Source: Alphaproteobacteria bacterium UBA2784
GTDB taxonomy: Bacteria > Pseudomonadota > Alphaproteobacteria > Micropepsales > Micropepsaceae
Reading direction: 5' to 3'
NCBI GenBank assembly: GCA_002352285.1
Contig: DEIC01000108.1
Location: 10,793-41,961, forward strand
Length of the DNA: 31,169 bases
The notes beneath the pieces are model-generated. The model saw only the letters and a program-made list of their open reading frames with translations. It did not search any database and was not told the DNA's origin. Each line of letters begins with the position of its first letter. Positions within the stretch are counted from its first letter, which is position 1. The position numbers and the translations under genes are program-made. This document shows, one piece after another, positions 7,961 to 15,629 of this stretch.

Positions 7961-8272
7961 GATACGGCTCGGGTCAGGCGGTCAGTTGATTTGCGAATTC
8001 GGCCAGTAAACGGGAGCCAAGGGTCCGCCCGCAAGTGTTTTGCCGCTACAGGCAGGCCGGTTTCGGCCTCAAGTTTCGTTCATTAACGCTTTGTGCGGCC
8101 TTCCATTTCCGCCGTGGGTGCGGGCGGTTCTGCCCGCCATTGACAGGGTTGCTCCCGAACCTGTATCTCCCCCGCCTCTTGTCGGGGATTTTCCCCAAGA
8201 ATCCGGACGGGCTGACGTTGGCCCCGGCTGCCTGTGCAGGGCGGCCAAAGAAAGTGAAAAGGGGTTTGGCCC
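7961..8272. other. Intergenic region between divergent transcription units, with hairpins
   Basis: This 312-base gap separates the minus-strand membrane protein/transglycosylase unit from rpmJ on the plus strand. I see no credible gene. It contains two clean inverted repeats: AGGCCG-GTTT-CGGCCT at 8054-8069 and GCGGGC-GGTTCT-GCCCGC at 8120-8137, the second lying just upstream of a candidate rpmJ promoter. Neither hairpin is followed by a T-run, so they are not standard intrinsic terminators. A further CCCCG...CGGGG fold can form in the rpmJ leader near 8172-8188. A promoter for the minus-strand unit must lie in the left part but I could not place it. Confidence 0.5.
8140..8169 (+). promoter_or_regulatory. 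Candidate sigma-70 promoter of rpmJ
   Basis: An exact TTGACA at 8140-8145 is followed after 18 bases by TATCTC at 8164-8169, a poor -10 match. Transcription would start near 8176 and give rpmJ a leader of roughly 100 bases. The -35 box is convincing, the -10 box is not. The position 2 bases after the GCGGGC/GCCCGC hairpin is notable. Confidence 0.4.
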
Positions 8273-8398
8273 ATGAAGGTTCGCAACTCGCTCAAGTCGC
8301 TCAAGGCGCGCGACAAGAATTGCCGCGTCATCCGCCGCAAGGGCCGCGTTTACGTCATCAACAAGCTGAAGCCGCGCTGCAAGGCCCGTCAGGGCTGA
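8273..8398 (+). CDS. rpmJ: 50S ribosomal protein L36 (zinc-independent type)
   Basis: A 41-residue basic protein, too short for most ORF screens. It begins [15 protein letters not shown] and ends CKARQG, the signature of bacterial L36 of the alternative form found in alphaproteobacteria (MKVRNSLK... GRVYVINK ... KARQG). L36 sits in the large ribosomal subunit near 23S rRNA. The classical form uses three Cys and one His to bind zinc; aligning to E. coli L36 from memory, this protein keeps Cys17 at the second Cys position and has Cys36 where His would be, but has Asn30 in place of the third Cys and no first Cys, so a complete zinc site is absent. A purine run GAAAAGGGG lies about 8-16 bases before the ATG. 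The next gene starts only 3 bases after the stop. Confidence 0.95.
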   Translation: MKVRNSLKSLKARDKNCRVIRRKGRVYVINKLKPRCKARQG

Positions 8399-8401
8399 GC
8401 C

Positions 8402-8803
8402 GTGAACGCCGCGCTCGTCAAGGGCGTGATGATCGTCAGCGGTTTGCTGACGATGTCGATGCTGTTTGTCGCGATTGATCCGGCCGGTGGTCTGGCGCAG
8501 TCATTCGGGCCGGCGGCTGGCGGGGTGCTGGGTGAGCCGCTGCCTGGCCCCATCGCTGAAATCATCGTGCGCAATTGGGGTGGCTTGATTGCGCTTTACG
8601 GCGCGGCCCTTGTCTATGCCGCTTTTGTGCCAGCGGTGCGCAGTCTGGTGCTGGTGCTCGCCATCACGGGCAAGGCGTTCTTCATCAGCCTCGTCGTTAC
8701 GTCGATTGATGTGTCGACGAGCCCGGTACTTGTAGCCGTCATCGCCGACAGCGTGATGATCGTGCTGTTCCTCGCGTTTCTGGTGCGCCCTGCGCGGGCG
8801 TGA
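8402..8803 (+). CDS. Four-helix integral membrane protein of unknown function
   Basis: A 133-residue very hydrophobic protein with four likely membrane helices (about residues 5-25, 53-74, 78-98 and 105-128). GTG at 8402, three bases after the rpmJ stop, gives the full first helix; an ATG at 8429 would cut it short. Size and helix count resemble small alphaproteobacterial membrane proteins such as the DUF4345 type, but I do not see a diagnostic motif. Its stop overlaps the next start as GTGA, so it is co-translated with the thioesterase gene and probably co-transcribed with rpmJ. No function can be assigned. Confidence 0.7.
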   Translation: MNAALVKGVMIVSGLLTMSMLFVAIDPAGGLAQSFGPAAGGVLGEPLPGPIAEIIVRNWGGLIALYGAALVYAAFVPAVRSLVLVLAITGKAFFISLVVTSIDVSTSPVLVAVIADSVMIVLFLAFLVRPARA

Positions 8804-9621
8804 GCGTCATGCACGCCTTTGACCGCGCCCTTACTCTCCACAAAATGAATGATGGCCGCCTTGCCGGGGAAACCATTCCCGAGTTCGGCAATTTCACCGG
8901 CCAGTTCGGCGGCATTACCGCTGCCACGCTGCTGAAAGCGGCGTTGATGCAGGAGAAGGCGGCGGGCGCGCCGGTGTCGCTGACCGTCAATTACACGGCG
9001 GGCATCAAGCCCGGCGCATTCGCGATCTCCACACGGACCATCCGGCTTGGCCGCACGCTTCAGCATTGGGGCCTTGATCTGATGCAGGGCGATGTTGTGG
9101 CGGCCACGGCGCTGGTGACATTGGGCCAGCGCAGCGACAGCTGGGCCCATGCGCCACTGGCCGCACCGTCCGTTCCGGCACCTGAAAACGTAACTCCGCT
9201 GGATACGAGCGACTGGAAGGGCTGGTCGCGTCAATACGCGTTCCGCTTCATCGAGGGCTCAACGGCGCATCTGCGCGGCAAGCCGCCACTGGATGTGCCG
9301 GGCAGCGCGCGCTCGCTGCTTTGGCTTTCGCATGTTGACCCGCGCCCGCTCGACTTTCCCGGTCTCGCCTGCATGAGCGACGCGTTTTTTGTGCGCCTGC
9401 TTCAGGTGCGCAATCTGTTTCCGGCGATGGGCACGGTTTCGCTGACCACGCAGTTTCATGCCGATGCGGCGATGTTGGCGGCGCAGGGCGCGGCGCCCAT
9501 TCTGTGCCATGTCGATTCCCGCGTGTTCCGCGGCAATTTCCACGACCAGTCCGCCGAGATGTGGTCGGCCAGCGGCGAGCTTCTGGCTACGTCCCACCAG
9601 ATCGTCTGGTACGCGGAATAG
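8800..9621 (+). CDS. Acyl-CoA thioesterase family protein (TesB-like double hotdog)
   Basis: A 273-residue protein with the tandem hotdog layout of TesB-like thioesterases. The first hotdog spans about residues 1-125, including FGNFTGQFGGITAATLLKAA, where the long central helix starts, and strands up to VVAATALVTLG. The second spans about 150-273 and ends with the paired strands IWYAE-like QIVWYAE. HVDPRPLDFPGLACMSDAFF matches the second-domain helix region, with Asp190s placed as in the family. It should hydrolyse acyl-CoA to free acid and CoA in the cytosol; chain length is not readable. GTG 8800 overlaps the previous stop; ATG at 8809 is an equally possible start that removes three residues. 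Confidence 0.82.
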   Translation: MSVMHAFDRALTLHKMNDGRLAGETIPEFGNFTGQFGGITAATLLKAALMQEKAAGAPVSLTVNYTAGIKPGAFAISTRTIRLGRTLQHWGLDLMQGDVVAATALVTLGQRSDSWAHAPLAAPSVPAPENVTPLDTSDWKGWSRQYAFRFIEGSTAHLRGKPPLDVPGSARSLLWLSHVDPRPLDFPGLACMSDAFFVRLLQVRNLFPAMGTVSLTTQFHADAAMLAAQGAAPILCHVDSRVFRGNFHDQSAEMWSASGELLATSHQIVWYAE

Positions 9622-9714
9622 CCGCCGCTCCCCATTGGGCTTTGCGCCGATCCCTGCAAAAATGATCTGTTCCCTGATTCCGGCCCGCTGCTTTGGGTCT
9701 GACGCGGATTGGTC

Positions 9715-11199
9715 ATGCGGCTTGATCCCATTGATGAGAGGATTGCGGCGCGGCGGGCTGAGATCATCGCCGGGCTGCGCGCGGCTGCACCTGATTGCCG
9801 CGTGATCGACAGTGACGATGCGCTCTCGGCCTATGACAGTGATGCACTCTCTATTGTCCGGCAAAAGCCGCTGTGTGCCGTGCTGCCAGGCGATACGGCG
9901 GAGGTTGCCGCTGTCCTTGCCTATTGTCACCGTGAGGGTGTCAATGTTGTGCCGCGTGGCGCGGGCACGTCGCTTTCGGGCGGCTCTACGCCGCGCGGCG
10001 ACGCCATCCTGCTTGGCCTGTCACGCCTTAACCGCATTCTCGATATCGACATCGCCAATCGCTGCATCGTCACCCAGCCGGGCGTCACGAACCTTTCGCT
10101 GACGCGCGCGGTGGAGGGGCAGGGGTTCTTTTACGCGCCGGATCCGTCCAGCCAGTCGGCATGTTCCATCGGCGGCAACGTCGCAGAAAATTCCGGCGGG
10201 CTGCATTGCCTGAAATACGGGCTGACCACGAACAATATTCTGGGCGTCGAATGTGTGCTGGTGGATGGCACGGTGATGCGGCTTGGCGGCAAGCATCTTG
10301 ACCCGGGCGGGCTTGACCTTCTGGGCGTGCTGACCGGCTCTGAGGGCATGATGGCCATTGTCACCGAGGTGACGGTGCGCATCGTGCCGCGTCCGCCCGT
10401 GCAACGCGCGCTGTTGATGCTGTTTGCCTCGATTGAGGCGGCAGGCCAGTGCGTGGCGGATGTGATTGCAGGTGGCATCACGCCCGCGGCCATGGAGCTG
10501 ATGGACCGCGCCTCGGTTGCCGCCATCGAAGCGCATTGCGCGCCCGGCTATGGCGATGCGGCAGCGGTGCTGATCGCGGAACTGGACGGCACCCGGGCCG
10601 AAGTCGATGCGATGGCGCTACGCATGACAGCGATTGCCACCGGTGCTGGCGCCCTGTCCGTGCGCGAGAGCCGTGATGAGGCCGAACGCCAGAAACTGTG
10701 GCTGGGGCGCAAGATTGCGTTTGCCGCCATCGGGCGCAAGGCGCGCGACATGATCTGCATGGATGGCACAATTCCGCGCAAGCGGCTGCCTGCCGTGCTC
10801 GCCGAGATCAACCGCATGGCGGCGCATTACCGGCTGGGCGTTGCCAATGTGTTTCATGCGGGCGACGGCAATCTTCATCCGCTCATCCTCTTTGACGCGA
10901 TGAAGGATGATGAGCTGGCGCGTGCGGAAGCCTTTGGCGCCGACATCCTGAAACTCTGTGTGGCCGAGGGCGGCGTGCTTTCCGGTGAACACGGTATCGG
11001 CCTTGAAAAGCGCGACCTGATGCCCGTCATGTTTTCCGAAAGCGGATTGATGCAGCAGCAGCGCCTGCGCTGTGCGTTTGATGCGGAGGCGCGGCTTAAT
11101 CCCGGCAAAGTGTTTCCAGAGCTTCACGCCTGCGCGGAACTCGGCCGCGTGCATGTGCGCGAGGGCCGCTTCCGCTTTCCGCACCTGCCGCGGATGTGA
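9715..11199 (+). CDS. glcD: Glycolate oxidase subunit GlcD (FAD-linked oxidase)
   Basis: A 494-residue FAD enzyme that oxidises glycolate (and often D-lactate) to glyoxylate. The PCMH-type FAD domain holds PRGAGTSLSGG (80-90) contacting the FAD pyrophosphate, and SIGGNVAENSGGLHCLKYG further on. The C-terminal FAD-oxidase domain has FHAGDGNLHPLILFD and SGEHGIGLEKR, the metal/substrate His motifs. Length agrees with E. coli GlcD. An upstream TTG at 9709 is in frame, but ATG 9715 is the better start. It heads glcD-glcE-glcF with gaps of 6 and 3 bases. No glcC-type regulator or malate synthase gene is in the window. The 93-base gap before it shows no clear promoter. Confidence 0.95.
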   Translation: MRLDPIDERIAARRAEIIAGLRAAAPDCRVIDSDDALSAYDSDALSIVRQKPLCAVLPGDTAEVAAVLAYCHREGVNVVPRGAGTSLSGGSTPRGDAILLGLSRLNRILDIDIANRCIVTQPGVTNLSLTRAVEGQGFFYAPDPSSQSACSIGGNVAENSGGLHCLKYGLTTNNILGVECVLVDGTVMRLGGKHLDPGGLDLLGVLTGSEGMMAIVTEVTVRIVPRPPVQRALLMLFASIEAAGQCVADVIAGGITPAAMELMDRASVAAIEAHCAPGYGDAAAVLIAELDGTRAEVDAMALRMTAIATGAGALSVRESRDEAERQKLWLGRKIAFAAIGRKARDMICMDGTIPRKRLPAVLAEINRMAAHYRLGVANVFHAGDGNLHPLILFDAMKDDELARAEAFGADILKLCVAEGGVLSGEHGIGLEKRDLMPVMFSESGLMQQQRLRCAFDAEARLNPGKVFPELHACAELGRVHVREGRFRFPHLPRM

Positions 11200-11205
11200 G
11201 CGCCC

Positions 11206-12405
11206 ATGGAACGCTTCCTGCCGGAACGTGCCGAGAAGGCGGCTGAGATGGTTGCGGCTGCGCTGCATCAGAATTTGCCGCTGGCGCTGGCTGGTGCGGG
11301 AACCAAGGCCGCCCTGGGGCGGCCGGTTGTTGCCGATGCCATGCTTTCTTCAGCGCGGATGAACCGCATCCTGTTGCACGAGCCGGAAGAGCTTGTGCTG
11401 ACGGTCGAAGCGGGTGCGTTGCTGTCGGAAGTCAACGAATTGCTTGCCAAGCGGCGTCAGATGCTGGCGTTTGAGCCCCATGAGATGGCGCCGCTGCTGG
11501 GCACTTCCGGCGAGGCGACACTGGGCGGCATCGTTGCGGCTTCGTGCCATGGCAGCAGGCGTTTTCGCGCGGGCGGGGTGCGCGATCATCTGCTGGGCTT
11601 TAAAGCCGTCAACGGCTTTGGCGAAATCATCGAAGGCGGCGGGCGCGTGATGAAAAACGTTTCCGGCTTTGATGTTTCAAAGCTGGTCGCCGGCTCTTTT
11701 GGCACGCTGTGCTTTCTTACCGAGCTGACGTTTCGCGTGTGGCCCGTTGCCGAGGCAGAAGAAACGCTGGCCATTTCCGGGTTGCCTGATCGCAAGGCGC
11801 TGGAAATCCTGCGCGGCATTGCGGGTGAGCCGATGGATGCGTCGGGTCTGGCGCATCTGACATCTGGTGCTTCGTCGGGCCTTTCGCATGTGCCGGATCT
11901 GGGCAGCGGTCCCTTGACCCTCATCCGGCTTGAGGGTGCGCGCGAAGCGGTTTCTGAAAATGCGGCAGCACTTCTTCTGCGGTTCAAGGCGCTGGCGCCG
12001 CGCCGTCTGGGGCGGGAAGTTTCGGCGCGGCTGTGGGGTGCGATCTCGGCGCTTGAGCCGTTCGCCATTCTTGCGGGAGCCGTGTGGCGGCTGTCCGCGC
12101 CGCCGGGCGCGATGCAGGCAGCGGTGTCCGCGATCGGGCCGCTGGCTGCGATCTATGATGGTGCAGGCGGATTTTGCAGCCTGCTGGTGGAGGAGGGGCT
12201 TGATGGTGAAGCCGAACTCATCCACGAAACCATGAAGGTGCATGGCGGCCATGCCACGCTGCTGCGCGCGAATGAAACATTGCGCGGGCGCATCAACGTG
12301 TTCCCGCCGCTGGAGTCACCGAACCTGATGCTGACAAAGCGGGTAAAGGCGGCATTTGATCCAAGGGGCATCTTCAATCCCGGCCGCATGTATGAGGGCG
12401 TCTGA
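11206..12405 (+). CDS. glcE: Glycolate oxidase subunit GlcE (FAD-binding)
   Basis: A 399-residue relative of GlcD with a shorter, degenerate FAD domain. The segment LGTSGEATLGGIVAASCHGS (about 102-121) followed by GGVRDHLLGFKAVNGFGEII, GGGRVMKNVSGFDVSKLVAGSFGTL is diagnostic of GlcE. The C-terminus ends in FNPGRMYEG, the typical FAD-oxidase tail. GlcE is needed with GlcD and GlcF for activity and links the flavin to the iron-sulfur subunit. Starts 6 bases after glcD and ends 3 bases before glcF. At 399 residues it is some 50 longer than E. coli GlcE, as in other alphaproteobacteria. Confidence 0.93.
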   Translation: MERFLPERAEKAAEMVAAALHQNLPLALAGAGTKAALGRPVVADAMLSSARMNRILLHEPEELVLTVEAGALLSEVNELLAKRRQMLAFEPHEMAPLLGTSGEATLGGIVAASCHGSRRFRAGGVRDHLLGFKAVNGFGEIIEGGGRVMKNVSGFDVSKLVAGSFGTLCFLTELTFRVWPVAEAEETLAISGLPDRKALEILRGIAGEPMDASGLAHLTSGASSGLSHVPDLGSGPLTLIRLEGAREAVSENAAALLLRFKALAPRRLGREVSARLWGAISALEPFAILAGAVWRLSAPPGAMQAAVSAIGPLAAIYDGAGGFCSLLVEEGLDGEAELIHETMKVHGGHATLLRANETLRGRINVFPPLESPNLMLTKRVKAAFDPRGIFNPGRMYEGV

Positions 12406-12408
12406 GCG

Positions 12409-13686
12409 ATGCGCACAAACTTCAGCCCGGATGATCTCACGCGCCCTGAAATGCAGCGGGCTGAAGCCTCGCTGCGCGCCTGCGTGCATTGTGGTTTGTG
12501 CAATCCGGTCTGTCCGACGCAATTGCTGACGGGCGACGAACTGGATGGTCCGCGCGGGCGCGTGCAGCTGATCCAGAACATGCTGGAGAGCAAGAAACCG
12601 CCCGGGGCGGACACTGTTCATCATCTCGACCGCTGCCTTGGATGCCTTGCATGCAAGGCGACATGCCCATCGGGCGTGGACTATGCGCAGCTGATTGATA
12701 CCGGGCGGGCGCATATTGCGGAGAATTACAGGCGCCCGTGGCGTGAGCGGGCCTTTCGCAAGATGTTGTCCGTCATTCTCTCCCGGCCTGGCCTTGCGCG
12801 CACGCTGATGGGGTTGGCACGCGTGGCCAGACCCTTGACGCCGCTGTTGCCACGCGCGCTGCGCGATCTGGCGGCGCGGGCGCCTGCCGCGCGTCTGCAG
12901 CCGACACTGCGGCCCGGCGTCTATCGTGCCGAGGGCAGGCGCAAGATGCGCGTGGCGCTGTTGCGTGGCTGTATCCAGCGTGCGGCTGCTTCCGAGATCG
13001 ATGAAAGTACAGTGCGTCTTCTCACGCGGCTGGGCGCGGAGGTTGTGGTCTTGCCCGCGACCGGATGCTGCGGTGCGCTTTCATGGCACATGGGCGAGCG
13101 GAATTCTGCGCGAAGGCTGGGCCGCCGCAATCTGGCCGCATGGGCGCGTGAAATGGACGGCGCAGGTCTTGACGGCGTCATTGCCAACGCCACCGGCTGC
13201 ACCACCATGCTGAAAGACTACGCGCACATGTTTGAAGAGGATGATGGCTGGAGCTTTCGCGGCCGGCGCATCGCTGCCGTGGTGAAGGATGCAACCCGGA
13301 TCGTCGCAGAACTTGGCTTGCCGGAGCTGCGGCGTGAGGTGCGGCTCACCGTTGCATGGCATCCGCCCTGTTCGATGCAGCACGGGCTTGGTCTTGGCGG
13401 TTTGGGCGAACAGCTATTGACGCAGGCTGGATATGACGTCCGGCTGCTGCGCGACAGCCATCTGTGCTGCGGGTCGGCAGGCGCCTACAGTCTGTTGCAG
13501 CCGGAACTTGCCGGGCAGTTAAAGGCGCAGAAGGCTGATGCCATCAACGAGACAGGCGCTGGCGTTCTTGCATCTGCCAATTTCGGCTGCCTCGATCATC
13601 TGCGTGGTGCTGCTTCAATGCCGGCCGTCCACATCATCGAGCTTCTGGATTGGGCGACGGGTGGACCCAGGCCGCTGCGGCTCTAG
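12409..13686 (+). CDS. glcF: Glycolate oxidase iron-sulfur subunit GlcF
   Basis: A 425-residue protein carrying two [4Fe-4S] ferredoxin motifs, CVHCGLCNPVC (Cys25, 28, 31, 35) and CLGCLACKATC (Cys76, 79, 82, 86). These are followed by two CCG domains: GCIQRAAASEIDES with LPATGCCGALSWHMGE, and HPPCSMQHGLG with DSHLCCGSAGAYSLL. This is the complete GlcF layout, also shared with anaerobic glycerol-3-phosphate dehydrogenase subunit C, but the glcD and glcE neighbours settle the identity. It passes electrons from the GlcD flavin toward the membrane quinone pool. The three-gene unit seems to end here; 42 bases later a different enzyme begins. Confidence 0.95.
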   Translation: MRTNFSPDDLTRPEMQRAEASLRACVHCGLCNPVCPTQLLTGDELDGPRGRVQLIQNMLESKKPPGADTVHHLDRCLGCLACKATCPSGVDYAQLIDTGRAHIAENYRRPWRERAFRKMLSVILSRPGLARTLMGLARVARPLTPLLPRALRDLAARAPAARLQPTLRPGVYRAEGRRKMRVALLRGCIQRAAASEIDESTVRLLTRLGAEVVVLPATGCCGALSWHMGERNSARRLGRRNLAAWAREMDGAGLDGVIANATGCTTMLKDYAHMFEEDDGWSFRGRRIAAVVKDATRIVAELGLPELRREVRLTVAWHPPCSMQHGLGLGGLGEQLLTQAGYDVRLLRDSHLCCGSAGAYSLLQPELAGQLKAQKADAINETGAGVLASANFGCLDHLRGAASMPAVHIIELLDWATGGPRPLRL

Positions 13687-13728
13687 ATCACGCAACTCCA
13701 GAACATTGGCATTGCAACAGGAGAGACC

Positions 13729-14793
13729 ATGACCGGCAAACTGATGATCTATGGCGCGACGGGTTACACCGGCAAGCTGACGGCAGAGACCGCAAAGGCG
13801 CAGGGGATTGATGTGGTCCTGGCGGGCCGCTCGGCAGAAAAGGTGGCCGCAGTGGCCAAGCGCCTTTCGCTGCCGCACCGCGCGTTCAGCCTTGACGATC
13901 CCTCTGTCATTGACGCTGCCATCAGCGATGTCAGCGCCGTGCTCCACATTGCCGGGCCATTCTCGGCGACATCGAAACCGATGGCCGATGCGTGCCTGCG
14001 CATGAAAAAGCATTATCTCGACATTACGGGCGAGATTTCGGTGTTTGAAGCACTGGCCGCGCGTGACGCCGAAGCAAAGAAGGCGGGCATCGTGCTGATG
14101 CCCGGTGTCGGCTTTGATGTCGTCCCCAGCGACTGTCTTGCCGCGCACATGAAGCGGCGGATGCATGATGCCGTGTTCCTGAAAATTTCGATCCAGGGGC
14201 TGGGCGGGCTCTCACGCGGCACGATGAAGACGATGATCGAAGGCATCGGCAAGGGCACGCCGGTGCGCAAGAACGGCAAGATCACGCCCATGCCGCACCC
14301 GCCGCGCGGCAAGGAAGATTTTGGCAGCGGGCCGGTTTCAACGGCAGGTGTGGGGTGGGGTGATGTTTCGACCGCCTATCACACGACAGGCATTCCCAAC
14401 ATTGCCTGCTTCTTTGCGACGACACCCGATATGGAGCGGATGCTGGGTGTGCCCGGCTTCATCCAGAAGTTCATGGCGTGGGGGCCGATGCAGCGCTTTC
14501 TCAAATCGCGGGTTGACCGCATGCCCGAGGGGCCCAGCGCGGATGTGCGCCGCACCGGGCGCAGCATTCTGGTGGGCGAGGCCCGCAACGCAAAGGGCGA
14601 CATTGTTCGCACGCGGCTGACGACGCCCGAGGGCTATGCGCTGACCGCGCTGACTGCGCTGCGATCTGCCGCACGGGTGATGGCTGGTGAGGTGCCGGCA
14701 GGGTTCAAGACACCGGGTGGCGCCTTCGGACCTGACTATATCCTGTCGTTTGATGGCACCACGCGCGAAGAATTGAATGCGGTGGCCGCGTAA
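13729..14793 (+). CDS. Saccharopine dehydrogenase-like/trans-acting enoyl reductase family oxidoreductase
   Basis: A 354-residue NAD(P)-dependent reductase. The N-terminal Rossmann fold is clear: LMIYGATGYTGKLTAETAKA (GATGYTG at 8-14), an Arg-containing second strand VVLAGRSAEKV suggesting NADP(H), and VLHIAGPFSATSKPMADACL. YLDITGEISVFEAL and VLMPGVGFDVVPSDCLA are the central motifs of the saccharopine dehydrogenase NADP-binding family, whose members include mycobacterial trans-acting enoyl reductases. The substrate is unknown; a lysine pathway role is unlikely as the C-terminal catalytic domain differs. AGGAGAG precedes the ATG at a good distance. It could be read through from glcDEF (42-base gap). 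Confidence 0.8.
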   Translation: MTGKLMIYGATGYTGKLTAETAKAQGIDVVLAGRSAEKVAAVAKRLSLPHRAFSLDDPSVIDAAISDVSAVLHIAGPFSATSKPMADACLRMKKHYLDITGEISVFEALAARDAEAKKAGIVLMPGVGFDVVPSDCLAAHMKRRMHDAVFLKISIQGLGGLSRGTMKTMIEGIGKGTPVRKNGKITPMPHPPRGKEDFGSGPVSTAGVGWGDVSTAYHTTGIPNIACFFATTPDMERMLGVPGFIQKFMAWGPMQRFLKSRVDRMPEGPSADVRRTGRSILVGEARNAKGDIVRTRLTTPEGYALTALTALRSAARVMAGEVPAGFKTPGGAFGPDYILSFDGTTREELNAVAA

Positions 14794-14831
14794 TCTCTGG
14801 CGGTGGCAGGTTTCGCGGCTAGGATGACACG

Positions 14832-15458
14832 ATGATGGCGATGTGGAAGTTGACGATGGCGGCGGCGGCGGCAGTTTTGGCCGCAGCGCCGTTTGTGCTG
14901 GCGCAAGACGCGCCTCCGGCTGAGGCGCCGGCTGATGTGCCGCCAGCAAGTGCGCCGCCTGTTGCGGATGAGCAGCGGCCTGCGACGCTTGATGATCTCT
15001 ATGCTGAGTTGGCAGCGGCAACGGATGCGCAGGCGGCCATGCTGATTGATCTTGCCATCAGCGAGCGGCTGGATGCGGCAGGTGGTCCGACGGCACAGCT
15101 TTTGTCGCAGCGGGCTTTGGTGACGGCAGAAGGCGGCAATTTTGCACTGGCGCTGGAACTCGCCGATGCCGCTGTTGCCTTCGCGCCCCGCTATGCGGAG
15201 GGGTTCAGCACGCGCGCCACGATCCATGCGCTGAAAGAGGATTACGGCGCTGCCATGGCCGACCTGCAGCAGGCGCTGGTGATCGAGCCACGCCACTACC
15301 GCGCGCTGGCGAATGCGGGCGCCATCCTTGAGAGCTCCGGCGATGATGCGCGTGCGCTGGAAGCCTATGACAAGGCGTTGGCGCTCTATCCGCTCTATGA
15401 GGAAGTGCGCACGGCAGCAGATGCGTTGCGCAAGAAGATCGAAGGCGACAGGATTTGA
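14832..15458 (+). CDS. Exported tetratricopeptide-repeat protein
   Basis: A 208-residue protein with a Sec signal peptide (hydrophobic about 7-23, cleavage likely after VLA in FVLAQDAPP), a Pro/Ala-rich linker (25-50) and at least three TPR units from about residue 80 to the end: ALVTAEGGNFALALELADAAVAF, then GFSTRATIHALKEDYGAAMADL, then ALANAGAILESSGDDARALEAY. It is likely a periplasmic protein-interaction scaffold. Such proteins occur singly in many alphaproteobacteria with no fixed function. The double ATG start (14832 and 14835) leaves the exact first residue open. It is the last gene before the repeat copy B, which may serve as its transcription end. Confidence 0.8.
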   Translation: MMAMWKLTMAAAAAVLAAAPFVLAQDAPPAEAPADVPPASAPPVADEQRPATLDDLYAELAAATDAQAAMLIDLAISERLDAAGGPTAQLLSQRALVTAEGGNFALALELADAAVAFAPRYAEGFSTRATIHALKEDYGAAMADLQQALVIEPRHYRALANAGAILESSGDDARALEAYDKALALYPLYEEVRTAADALRKKIEGDRI

Positions 15459-15462
15459 TTTT

Positions 15463-15618
15463 CCTCCAGCCTCCTCCGCCTTCGCGGGGGAGGCCGAAAT
15501 TGAGCGAGCGAAGCGAGCTCGATTTCGGGTGGGGGCTTCATTGAAGTCAGAATTCCCCCACCCAAGACGCAAGCGCGTCTTGACCTCCCCCACACAAGCG
15601 TGTGAAGGAGGTTGAAGG
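15463..15618. repeat. Intergenic structured repeat, copy B
   Basis: About 155 bases filling the gap between the TPR gene and the convergent pyruvate kinase gene. Same order of elements as copy A at 3093-3243: CCTCC-TCCGC-CTTC-GCGGGGGAGG stem; CGAAATTGAG...CTCGATTTCG stem; GGTGGGGG (15528-15535) pairing with CCCCCACC (15555-15562); AAGACGC-AAGC-GCGTCTT (15564-15581); and CCTCCCCCACAC-AAGC-GTGTGAAGGAGG. The right edge GGAGGTTGAAG is the inverted counterpart of the left edge of copy A. Between convergent genes it could fold in both transcripts and end transcription. Confidence 0.8.
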
Positions 15619-15629
15619 AAACGCGTCCC

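Noticed and set aside
8035..8478. 147-codon frame overlapping rpmJ in another frame
   Set aside because: The true short gene rpmJ is unmistakable, and the longer frame covers the rpmJ leader and part of the next gene.
3093..15618. The two CCTCC-rich repeats as insertion sequences or CRISPR
   Set aside because: No transposase, no equal-length spacers and no target duplication that I can see; only two distant copies of about 150 bases. Treated as structured intergenic repeats.
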